From contig NZ_CAJTQC010000032.1 in the NCBI RefSeq assembly GCF_910578445.1, positions 1 to 31,681 on the forward strand: a DNA stretch of 31,681 nt, read 5' to 3'. The notes beneath the pieces were generated by a model that was not told where the DNA came from, did no database searches, and saw only the letters and a list, made by a program, of their open reading frames with translations. The DNA comes from an uncultured Duncaniella sp. (GTDB taxonomy: Bacteria; Bacteroidota; Bacteroidia; Bacteroidales; Muribaculaceae). Numbering within the stretch: the stretch's first letter is position 1; each line of letters starts with the position of its first letter. Below are positions 24,854 to 31,681 of this stretch, in pieces. The position numbers and the translations under genes are program-made.

Positions 24854-24926
24854 TGGTGCCACCAGGAATCGAACCGGGGACACAAGGATTTTCAGTCCTT
24901 TGCTCTACCAACTGAGCTATGGCACC
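24854..24926 (-). tRNA. tRNA-Phe (GAA)
   Basis: Minus-strand cloverleaf of 73 bases with acceptor stem GGTGCCA/TGGCACC, the anticodon stem AAGGA/TCCTT with loop CTGAAAA (anticodon GAA), and the T-arm CCCCGGTTCGATTCCTGG. After the discriminator A the DNA reads CAA, so CCA is not encoded and must be added enzymatically. A37 of this tRNA is a typical substrate of MiaA, whose gene lies about 360 bases upstream on the same strand. Confidence 0.97.
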
Positions 24927-24978
24927 AAAATATGTTTTTACAAGAAGGAAACGTTGTTGTTTTTCCGTTTTTGCGTTG

Positions 24979-25010
24979 CAAAGGTAGGGACTTTTCCGGT
25001 ACTGTGCAAA
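24979..25010 (-). promoter_or_regulatory. Promoter of the tRNA unit
   Basis: Minus strand: TTTG (25010-25007), 20 bases, TACCTTTG (24986-24979). This is the best consensus match in the window and lies 53 bases upstream of mature tRNA-Phe, as expected for a strong stable-RNA promoter. Confidence 0.75.
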
Positions 25011-25196
25011 TTTTTTAGTAACTTTTTTTCGATTTTTTCAAAAAAAGTTGATTTTCGAGCTTTTTTAGCGTTTTTTGAGGGGTTTTTGGTGGTTTTACGG
25101 GAATTTTTGATGACTCCGACTTATAATTGGTCCGGAGGCTTCGTGGCAGTTTTTTCTATTAAAAATATTTATGAGGACAGGAGGGAATGAATATTT

Positions 25197-25246
25197 ATGC
25201 ACCGCACCCCAAAAGTTGGACATAAAACTTTTGGGGTGCGGTGCAT
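25197..25246. repeat. Perfect 20-bp palindrome resembling two IS3-type ends
   Basis: The arms (25197-25216 and 25227-25246) are exact complements with a 10-base loop. The left arm plus loop reads GCACCCCAAAAGTTGGACA, which resembles the terminal repeats of IS3/IS150-group elements as I remember them. There is no transposase. It lies 40 bases downstream of the miaA stop codon and may end that transcript, although no clear T-run follows on the minus strand. Confidence 0.7.
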
Positions 25247-25285
25247 TTTGTCATTGAGTTGTCCGATGAAAAATAATGGACAGTT

Positions 25286-26200
25286 TCATATGAGCCTGAT
25301 GACTTCGTCTGTGAAGGTTTCTGACGGAAGGTCGTATGGAAGCCAGTGAATGGGGAAGCCTCGCTTTTCCATACCCCTGAACCATGTCATCTGCCTTTTG
25401 GCAAACTGGTGTATGGCGATTTCGAGTCCTGCGACCATTTCATCATATGTCATCTCTCCCGTAAGGTAGAGGGTCATATATTTGTATTCAAGTCCATAAT
25501 AAATGAGATCGTCGGCGGGGATGCCTGAATCAAGCAGCCGGCGTACTTCGTCGACCATTCCTTCTGCCAGACGGCTGTGGAGACGTTGGGTGATGCGCTT
25601 GCGACGGCTGTCGCGGTCGATGTCGACACCTACGACCACTGCATCTGTGATAGGCGATGGTTGGGCTTCGAGTGCCGCATCCGGATGGTCGTTGTAGTAT
25701 GTCTGAATTTCGATAGCCCGTATGGCGCGTTTGGCTGTATCCACATCGGTGGTGTTGTGAAGGTTTTTCATTGAAGCCAGTATTCCGGTAAGTTCTTCAA
25801 GTGACTTTCCTTCGAGGCTGCGCCGGAGCTGAGGGTTTTCGGGGACTTCCGGGAGGCGCACGCCTTTAAGGACACTCTCGACATACAGCCCTGTGCCACC
25901 GCATAGGACCACGTATTTTCCTCTGGATTCAATGTCGGCCTTTGCCGTCTGGAAGTCTCTTAGGAATTCATAAAGGTTGTATTTATAGCCGGCCGGGCAT
26001 ATATCTATAAGGTGAACCGGGATTTCGCTGTATTCCTCTAAGTCTTTTCCCGTGCCGATGTCCATTCCCCGGTATATCTGACGGGAATCGGCACTGATTA
26101 TTTCAGCGCCGATTCTTCGGGCGAGATCCACTGCCCGGCGTGTTTTGCCTGAGGCGGTAGGCCCTGTTATGACAATAAGCGGTTTTTTATGTGTATCCAT
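25286..26200 (-). CDS. miaA: tRNA dimethylallyltransferase (MiaA)
   Basis: Transfers a dimethylallyl group to N6 of A37 in tRNAs that read codons starting with U, an early step of i6A/ms2i6A formation. The 304-residue protein has the P-loop GPTASGKT (13-20), ISADSRQIYRGMDIGTGK, GGTGLYV and the C-terminal FAKRQMTWFRG, all MiaA signatures. It follows the unknown membrane protein by only 11 bases and is probably the last gene of the DPP4 operon. Bacteroidetes often carry two MiaA paralogues; a second copy elsewhere cannot be excluded. Confidence 0.96.
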   Translation of the reverse strand: MDTHKKPLIVITGPTASGKTRRAVDLARRIGAEIISADSRQIYRGMDIGTGKDLEEYSEIPVHLIDICPAGYKYNLYEFLRDFQTAKADIESRGKYVVLCGGTGLYVESVLKGVRLPEVPENPQLRRSLEGKSLEELTGILASMKNLHNTTDVDTAKRAIRAIEIQTYYNDHPDAALEAQPSPITDAVVVGVDIDRDSRRKRITQRLHSRLAEGMVDEVRRLLDSGIPADDLIYYGLEYKYMTLYLTGEMTYDEMVAGLEIAIHQFAKRQMTWFRGMEKRGFPIHWLPYDLPSETFTDEVIRLI

Positions 26201-26211
26201 TATCGGTCTAA

Positions 26212-27549
26212 TCAGACTTGTGTTGCTTTACGCTGACGACGGTGAAGCAGTTTGCGCAGATGGAACAGGGGCTTGTCCTCATTGAAGCGGGCTACTTCGA
26301 GCCATTGTGGATCGTTGAAGTCAACATCCCAGTCGCAAATTCCCTTGAGACGGAATGTCGGGCGGTAATTTTTTATTCGATAAAGTCGGTTTCCATCCAC
26401 GTCGTAGGTCTTCCATGCCATGGTGATGGTGTAGAGCCTGTGGATTTCGGATGCGAGCATCTTGGTGAGTTCATGATTATAGAGCAGACGCTGAAGCTGA
26501 GAGAGTGTGAACCATTGTCCGCGGATAGAAGTTTCGCTGATGGTTTCTTTGGCCGGTAGGCAGCAGATGAAATGGAACACGTTGGCCTGTCCCGACATGT
26601 CGGTGCTTTTATACATGAAGCGTATCGAGAGGTCCTCGGCGGGCAGCCCTGTAAGATTTGAAAAGTGGTCAGCCGCATCTTCGACACTTATGAAATTGCA
26701 GTGCGACTGGCTTATATCGGCTGGTGTGTCAAATTTGTTGCCGTCAGGGATGTCATGGTAGCCTTCGGTGCGGCTCAGAAATATGTTGTCTTCATGAAAT
26801 ATAAGGAAGCGTACGCCCGAACCGTCCATGCACACTCGCGGATTCTGTTCGATATGGTTGTAATAGTAGCTCCATAGTCCGAAATATCTCATGCCGAAGA
26901 AGATGATCGATAGACCGTAGAATATGGATGGAATCCAGTTATAGAAGAAGTGGTCGGCGGTGTTGAGGTTTACATTGACATAGTAGAACGCGTAATATAT
27001 CCATGCGGTCACACTTAAGGTGGCGGAGAGGAGAAGAAGCGTCCTGACCTGATAGCGGCTCTCCTGCGAAAAGACTTTTCCGAGAAATCCGCGTTCGGAG
27101 GCTGTCCCGTTGCGTATGATGCACTCCCTGCACACCGAGGCGTTGTTGCCTTGTATTTCCGACAAAAGGCAGTAGAATGTGGCTACAGGGCCGAGGATGA
27201 GGATTGTCAGATAGGGTATGTGCATGTTGAGCAGTTCTTCGGGATAGAACAGCGATATGATGTGGCGGGTATAGATAATGGATACGATTACCATTATCAG
27301 GGCGGAAGTGCATAAAGTCCGCACGCATATGGTCTGGATGAGGTCGCATGACGACGCGCTCAGTTTTCTGCCGTTGTTTCGGTAGAGGATGAGCAGGATC
27401 ATCAGTCCGAAAGTGATTGACGGAATCCATTGGCGCGGGACGAATAGGGCGGTAAATTCAGGCAACGCAAGAGCGCCCACGGCAATGGTCCAGTTTAGCC
27501 ATAGCGTGAAGATCGCTTTTTCGTTGGTAATGTGATGATGTTGGGCCAT
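26212..27549 (-). CDS. Unknown six-helix membrane protein with CxxC and a soluble C-terminal domain
   Basis: I cannot name a characterised family. The 445-residue protein has about six membrane helices (roughly 16-32, 43-57, 74-94, 113-132, 168-190, 204-226). Between helices 4 and 5 is a soluble loop with Cys140-x-x-Cys143 (NNASVCRECIIRNG), followed by FLGKVFSQESRYQ. Residues 240-445 form a soluble domain; VFHFICCLPAKE followed by GQWFTLSQLQRLL recalls the distal half of some NUDIX proteins, but the NUDIX box itself is not seen. The His-rich start (MAQHHHITNEK) is natural sequence. It lies 20 bases after DPP4 and 11 bases before miaA, so co-transcription is likely. Metal or redox sensing by the CxxC is a guess. 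Confidence 0.7.
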   Translation of the reverse strand: MAQHHHITNEKAIFTLWLNWTIAVGALALPEFTALFVPRQWIPSITFGLMILLILYRNNGRKLSASSCDLIQTICVRTLCTSALIMVIVSIIYTRHIISLFYPEELLNMHIPYLTILILGPVATFYCLLSEIQGNNASVCRECIIRNGTASERGFLGKVFSQESRYQVRTLLLLSATLSVTAWIYYAFYYVNVNLNTADHFFYNWIPSIFYGLSIIFFGMRYFGLWSYYYNHIEQNPRVCMDGSGVRFLIFHEDNIFLSRTEGYHDIPDGNKFDTPADISQSHCNFISVEDAADHFSNLTGLPAEDLSIRFMYKSTDMSGQANVFHFICCLPAKETISETSIRGQWFTLSQLQRLLYNHELTKMLASEIHRLYTITMAWKTYDVDGNRLYRIKNYRPTFRLKGICDWDVDFNDPQWLEVARFNEDKPLFHLRKLLHRRQRKATQV

Positions 27550-27569
27550 GTATGTCTGATGCTTGTAGC

Positions 27570-29756
27570 TTAACGTAGGTTGGAGTTAAAATAGGCGAGC
27601 ATTCGCGAGTAAACCGAAAGTCGTGCGCCACAGCCGTGGATTGAATGGTTCATGTTTGGATATATGAACATGTCGCACCATTTTCCGGCAGACTGGAGGG
27701 CGGATGTATATTGGACGGTGTTCATGAAATGTACGTTGTCGTCGGCAGTGCCGTGCATCATCAGCAATGGCACTGACAGGTTGGCTACGGAATTCAGTGG
27801 GGCTGATGCGCGGTAGCCGTCTTCATTTTCCTGAGGGGTTAGCATATAGCGTTCGGCGTATATGGTGTCATAGTAGCGCCAGTCGGTGACGGGGGCGATG
27901 GCCACAGCTGCCGCGAAAGGCGTAGAGGGTGTCGACACGCACATGAGGGTCTCATATCCGCCATAGCTCCACCCGCAGATGCCGATGCTGCCTGATTTCA
28001 CATATGGCTGTCCGGCGGCCCATTTTGCCACTGCCTGCTGGTCGATTGTCTCGTAATGTCCGAGGTTCTTGTAGACGATGGTTTCCCATGCGCGGCCGCG
28101 ACCGCCTGTTCCGCGACCGTCGGCGCAGATGACGATATATCCCTGCATGGCGGCATATTGTACCCAGTCAATTGCCCAAGTGTCGAGCACTTGCTGAGAA
28201 CCGGGTCCGCTGTACTGCGTCATGATGACAGGATAAGACCCTGACTCCGAGAATCCGGCCGGTTTGATCATGTAGGCATTGATTGTGATTCCTTCTGACG
28301 TTGTTACGGTGAAGAACTCTCGTTTTGGAGCAGAAGCATATTTTGCTTTTACGGCGGCGTTGTCCTCAAGGACTCTGATGTCCTTTCCGGCTATGCTGCG
28401 CAGTGTGTAGACAGGCGGAGTCTGGGCATTGCTGTAGCATACGGTGTAGTAGTTTTTGGTCGGGGTGAACCATACTGAGCCATTGCCATTTTCAGGTGTC
28501 ATGTGGGTCATTATACCTTTGGGGTCTATGCGCGATACCACCCTGTTTATAGGACCTGTGGCGGTCGACTGCACGTAGTGGTTGCCTTTTGCGTCAGCGC
28601 CGTAATAAGCGAGCACGTCGAAGTCGCCTTTCGTAATGGCGCGGGTCATTGTGCCTGCGTAGTTATACTGATAGGCGTGTGTGAATCCGGTGCGTGACGA
28701 AAGGACGACAAAGTTGTCGTTGTTGAATGTCAGATTCTCATAGGTAGCCGGTTCGAGCCATGCAGCCTCATCCTCCACGAGTATAGACTTGGCCACGTTG
28801 GATTTCGGATTCATGCTGAAAAGCTCCATGCGCGTCTGTGCGCGGTTGAGGGTCGCGATGATCAGACGGTCGGGACTTCCGCCATAGGAGATGCGGGGGA
28901 TATACTCGAAGTTGGTGGCGGGAATGTCAAGATTCTTTGTCTTGCGGTTGTCGACGTCGTAGCTATGGACGCTGACTTTCGAGTTCGGTTCTCCGGCTAC
29001 GGGATATTTATAGGTGAACGCTCCCGGGTAGAGTGAATACTGCTCCATCGGGTCGCAAGTTCCTTCGTAGAGCGGGAATGAATAGGCCGGAACGTCCGTT
29101 TCATTATATTTAATGTAGCAGAGCGTAAGGTTGTCAGGAGCCCATGCCATCGACGATGACGTGGTGAATTCTTCTTCATATACCCAGTCGGGCACACCGT
29201 TGATCACCTTGTCGGTCATGCCGTCGGTGGTCACGTCGACTTCCGTGTTGTAATCGATTTTGTGGAGATGTATATCGTTGTCCGACCCGACAAAAGCCAC
29301 CATTCGCCCGTCGGGTGAGAAAAGCGGTTCGCGTTGGTATTCAAAATTTACCGACAGCGGATGCAGCTGGCGCGTACGGATATTGTAGACATAATGTTTG
29401 GCCATTGACGAACGGCGGTAGATTGGTTTCCGTTCGCGGCTGACGAGAAGTTTTGAACCGTCGGGACTCAGCACGAAACTCTCGATTGACGGGATAGTGG
29501 TCTCGCGTGTATGTGTGACATCCATCACGGTTTCTATTTCTTTGCCGGTCGCAGTATCGTATTTCACCACTTTTTTTCCATCGGCAGACAGTGCGAGGTA
29601 GCTCAGGCCGTCGGCAAGGTAGGCCGGACGCGACACTCGTGCTGAAGAGTTCTGTGGGAAAACGTATGGAGCGAGGGCTTTGTCGTCAGATATATTGGCC
29701 GAGATAGCCGGAAGGGCGGCTGAAGCCATCAACAGATATGGAAATATTTTTTTCAT
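27570..29756 (-). CDS. Dipeptidyl peptidase IV (S9B family)
   Basis: Secreted or periplasmic serine exopeptidase that cuts X-Pro (or X-Ala) dipeptides from peptide N-termini. The 728-residue protein has a Sec signal peptide (1-20), an N-terminal beta-propeller with the Glu motif YEEEF (193-197) that binds the free amine of the substrate, and a C-terminal hydrolase domain. The catalytic triad is Ser597 (GWSYGG), Asp672 (GTADDNVH) and His704 (NMNHSIHG), spaced exactly as I recall for Porphyromonas DPP4. It starts 83 bases after the coiled-coil gene; a small CTATC/GATAG dyad (29761-29773) lies just before its start codon. It is probably first in an operon with the membrane protein and miaA. Confidence 0.95.
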   Translation of the reverse strand: MKKIFPYLLMASAALPAISANISDDKALAPYVFPQNSSARVSRPAYLADGLSYLALSADGKKVVKYDTATGKEIETVMDVTHTRETTIPSIESFVLSPDGSKLLVSRERKPIYRRSSMAKHYVYNIRTRQLHPLSVNFEYQREPLFSPDGRMVAFVGSDNDIHLHKIDYNTEVDVTTDGMTDKVINGVPDWVYEEEFTTSSSMAWAPDNLTLCYIKYNETDVPAYSFPLYEGTCDPMEQYSLYPGAFTYKYPVAGEPNSKVSVHSYDVDNRKTKNLDIPATNFEYIPRISYGGSPDRLIIATLNRAQTRMELFSMNPKSNVAKSILVEDEAAWLEPATYENLTFNNDNFVVLSSRTGFTHAYQYNYAGTMTRAITKGDFDVLAYYGADAKGNHYVQSTATGPINRVVSRIDPKGIMTHMTPENGNGSVWFTPTKNYYTVCYSNAQTPPVYTLRSIAGKDIRVLEDNAAVKAKYASAPKREFFTVTTSEGITINAYMIKPAGFSESGSYPVIMTQYSGPGSQQVLDTWAIDWVQYAAMQGYIVICADGRGTGGRGRAWETIVYKNLGHYETIDQQAVAKWAAGQPYVKSGSIGICGWSYGGYETLMCVSTPSTPFAAAVAIAPVTDWRYYDTIYAERYMLTPQENEDGYRASAPLNSVANLSVPLLMMHGTADDNVHFMNTVQYTSALQSAGKWCDMFIYPNMNHSIHGCGARLSVYSRMLAYFNSNLR

Positions 29757-29839
29757 GTCTCTATCGTTGATAGAATATGTATATATAATATGTGTTGAAT
29801 TGCGGTGATATTAAAAGAGAGGGGGATGGGAGAGTGGTG

Positions 29840-31444
29840 TTAGAAAAGTGTCAGCTGTGCCTCATTGTCATTGACCGGTTTGCGTGGCGGTTCATGATAA
29901 CCGAAGTCAGGGTCGTCATTCCGCGCTTGGTTTCCGGCAAACCATTCGGTGTTGTCAAGAGTGTTGTCTATGCGCACTTTTTTGGGCCTTCCTCTTCGTT
30001 TGGCCGGACGTTCGGCTGTTTTCTGTGATTCGGGTGAAGGGGTTGGAAGTGTGACGGGCCCTGTGGCATAAGTGCGGGGTTCTTCAGGAGTTTCAGCACG
30101 GCGGGCGAGTTCGGCTTTCAGTTTTTTGATTTCGCTGCGAAGCTTCATTTCGCTGTTGGCCTGATTGTAGAGGTTTGTCTCGATAGTGCGGTGAAGAGTT
30201 GCATTTGATTCCTGAAGTTCGTTGATTTTGGCTTCGTTGCGGGCTTTTATTTCTTCAAACCGTTCAAGTTTGTCCTGAATCTCGCCCACGACATCAACTT
30301 GGCCGTTCTGTATGCGTTCAAGTTCGTTGCGTGTCGCCGCCAGCTGATTGCGGAGGTCATTCAACATTACATCGCTCATGGAGCTTTTGACTTCAAGCTG
30401 CTCTTTAAGTGTCGACTGGCGTACCACTTCTGCCCGCAAGCGTTCGCATTCGGCTGACATTGCCTCTTTTTCCTGCTCAAGTTCCGAGTTCCGGGTCTCA
30501 AGTTGCGGAATCCTTGTCTCCAGTTCCGCCACCTTGGCCTCAAGGCCGGAATTCTTTGATTGGAGTTCGGACATGAGCGTTTGCTGAGCCGGTGTCTTCT
30601 CTCCATCCTCCGGTTGTAGGGTAGGGGTGGCCTGAGCCTGTGTCGCCGATTTTAAAATCAGGTCGGCTTTCTCTGCTTCGAGCTCCTTGATTTTTGCTTC
30701 AAGTTCATTGCCGCGTGTTTCGAGTTCATTTCCTCGGGTCTCCAGCTCCGAATTCTTTGCTTTCAGTGACTCGCTTTCGTCTTCAAGGCCTTTGACGCGG
30801 GCTGTGGCCTTGGCCAGTTCCTCGGCATCGTGTGAAGGTTTGCGGCTGAAAAAGCGTTCCTTCTCCTGTACTTGCTTTGCGAGCTGCGTTTCCAGATCTT
30901 TGATGCGGTCGAGAAGTGCATGCTTCTGGCGTTCGGCGCTCAGACGGAGTTTGCGGTTTTCGTTACGTATGGCCGTGAGCTCATTTTCATCACCCTCCAG
31001 CTCTGCTATTTTTTTCTGAAGTTCGTCGCGTTCTTTTTCCCATTTATTGCTGTCGGACGACAGGGCTGCGTCGACTCTCTGTCGGAGCGATTCGGACAGG
31101 GAGTTGAGTATGTATTGGCGCTGAGCATCTACATTAAGACATTCTCTGACAAATTCAGGCTGCGTGCGGTTGAAAAGCTCGATTACCGCGTCAAACAGGT
31201 CGTTTGTGAGTCTGGCATCGGGGGTGTCCTCATCATTGTCTTTAGGCATGTCATCAATTCCGGGGTCCGATGTTTCGGATTCCGGTTCTTCGTTAGCGGT
31301 TGTCGGTTCGGCCGGCGGTTCGGCGGATGTCTCCGGCTCATTGTTGACAGCATAGGTGGGGACTGTCGGGTCATATTCCCCATCCTCTTCTTCGGTATCT
31401 GGCGAAAAACCGAATGCACGACGGAAGATTGTCATTACAGACAT
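29840..31444 (-). CDS. Coiled-coil protein with AT-hook-like motif and C-terminal clamp-binding motif
   Basis: I do not recognise a named family. The 534-residue protein has a short N-terminal segment, an acidic Pro/Glu-rich linker (18-75), a predicted helical unit (76-128, RLTNDLFDAVIELFNRTQPEFVRECL) and a very long heptad-type coiled coil (about 130-445), broken near 270 by a Thr/Pro/Gln linker. It contains tandem ETRGNEL repeats. A basic AT-hook-like KRRGRPKK sits at 482-489. The last five residues, QLTLF (530-534), fit the bacterial sliding-clamp-binding consensus QL(S/D)LF. Together these suggest a DNA-associated, possibly replisome-linked structural protein. It has no signal peptide or membrane helix. 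DPP4 follows 83 bases downstream with no clear terminator between. Confidence 0.75.
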   Translation of the reverse strand: MSVMTIFRRAFGFSPDTEEEDGEYDPTVPTYAVNNEPETSAEPPAEPTTANEEPESETSDPGIDDMPKDNDEDTPDARLTNDLFDAVIELFNRTQPEFVRECLNVDAQRQYILNSLSESLRQRVDAALSSDSNKWEKERDELQKKIAELEGDENELTAIRNENRKLRLSAERQKHALLDRIKDLETQLAKQVQEKERFFSRKPSHDAEELAKATARVKGLEDESESLKAKNSELETRGNELETRGNELEAKIKELEAEKADLILKSATQAQATPTLQPEDGEKTPAQQTLMSELQSKNSGLEAKVAELETRIPQLETRNSELEQEKEAMSAECERLRAEVVRQSTLKEQLEVKSSMSDVMLNDLRNQLAATRNELERIQNGQVDVVGEIQDKLERFEEIKARNEAKINELQESNATLHRTIETNLYNQANSEMKLRSEIKKLKAELARRAETPEEPRTYATGPVTLPTPSPESQKTAERPAKRRGRPKKVRIDNTLDNTEWFAGNQARNDDPDFGYHEPPRKPVNDNEAQLTLF

Positions 31445-31577
31445 ATTGGCTCTGTGTTAAGATGAAAGACGGGCTGATGCCCGATAAGTTTCAGGGTATG
31501 GGAGGGTGTACTCGTTATGGTGTGCCAGACCGACAACCTGAATCACTGTTTTCTTCAGGGGGCAGGCCGCCACAATG

Positions 31578-31585
31578 CAAAGATA
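31578..31585 (-). promoter_or_regulatory. -7 element for the coiled-coil protein gene
   Basis: TATCTTTG on the minus strand is an exact TAnnTTTG match, 134 bases upstream of the start codon. No standard -33 TTG is visible. The rest of 31445-31681 shows no gene. Confidence 0.5.
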
Positions 31586-31681
31586 GCTGAAAAAATCCAA
31601 AATACATCTATCTTATATAGAATTGTAACCAATATTGTCCTAAATAATTTTTGAGTGCTACTCAACGTGCAGAGGCATCAG

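Larger units (their letters stand above)
24927..25285. other. Intergenic region between the tRNA unit and miaA
   Basis: Contains the tRNA promoter, then a strikingly T-rich plus strand (about 25011-25110, many runs of four to seven T), and then an IS3-end-like palindrome (25197-25246). Short frames here are low-complexity and not credible as genes. Confidence 0.55.

Noticed and set aside
24812..25190. Short plus-strand frames over the tRNA genes and the T-rich stretch
   Set aside because: They read antisense through tRNA genes and low-complexity DNA (Phe-rich), so they are artefacts.
26212..26550. C-terminal domain of the membrane protein as a NUDIX hydrolase
   Set aside because: The GX5EX7REUXEEXGU box is not present; only a vague distal similarity remains.
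30700..30760. Tandem repeats coding ETRGNEL in the coiled-coil gene as a phase-variation tract
   Set aside because: Only two in-frame copies of a 21-base unit exist; copy change would alter length without frameshift, so no switching is suggested.

Overview
The window reads as a chromosomal segment of a gut-type Bacteroidales bacterium, most like Muribaculaceae (family-level placement is inference). Support: repeated Bacteroidetes-type -7 elements (TAnnTTTG) upstream of genes, few Shine-Dalgarno sequences, a single-chain SecDF, an S9B dipeptidyl peptidase IV, a DUF4492-cydA-cydB cluster, many lipoproteins with Cys at about residue 17-26, and the PurF-like paralogue that begins MGGFFG. No transposase, integrase, CRISPR array or rRNA gene is visible. 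Most genes are moderately G+C rich; the stretch from about 17.4 to 24.7 kb is visibly A+T richer.

Layout. 0.4-2.1 kb: acpP-fabF (fatty-acid synthesis, minus strand). 2.4-4.7 kb: a DUF3298-type lipoprotein and an M18 aminopeptidase (plus). 4.9-8.0 kb: DUF4492-cydA-cydB, encoding cytochrome bd quinol oxidase (minus), with a palindromic operator candidate just upstream. 8.3-9.3 kb: a TlpA-like thioredoxin-fold lipoprotein (plus). 9.4-12.9 kb: fused secDF, a strong terminator, then an Ogt-type DNA repair methyltransferase (minus). 13.3-15.6 kb: a translationally coupled pair, an unknown lipoprotein and a PagL-like outer-membrane lipid A deacylase (plus). 15.8-17.3 kb: a PurF-like protein lacking the glutaminase nucleophile (minus). 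17.6-24.2 kb: an AraC-type regulator (plus) convergent with a complete RND efflux operon, adaptor-pump-TolC (minus). 24.8-24.9 kb: tRNA-Phe and tRNA-Lys (minus). 25.3-29.8 kb: a probable operon of DPP4, a six-helix CxxC membrane protein and miaA (minus). 29.8-31.4 kb: a long coiled-coil protein with an AT-hook-like motif and a C-terminal QLTLF that matches the sliding-clamp-binding consensus (minus).

The gaps carry structure of their own. Long palindromes fill the three main convergent gene junctions (4.8, 15.7 and 18.6 kb), and another lies downstream of miaA (25.2 kb). Two of them (4.8 and 15.7 kb) are diverged copies of one dispersed repeat; the one at 25.2 kb looks like two IS3-type ends placed back to back. 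The most promising leads are the coiled-coil protein with the clamp-binding tail, the glutaminase-dead PurF paralogue, the palindrome family at convergent junctions, and the putative operator in front of the cytochrome bd operon.
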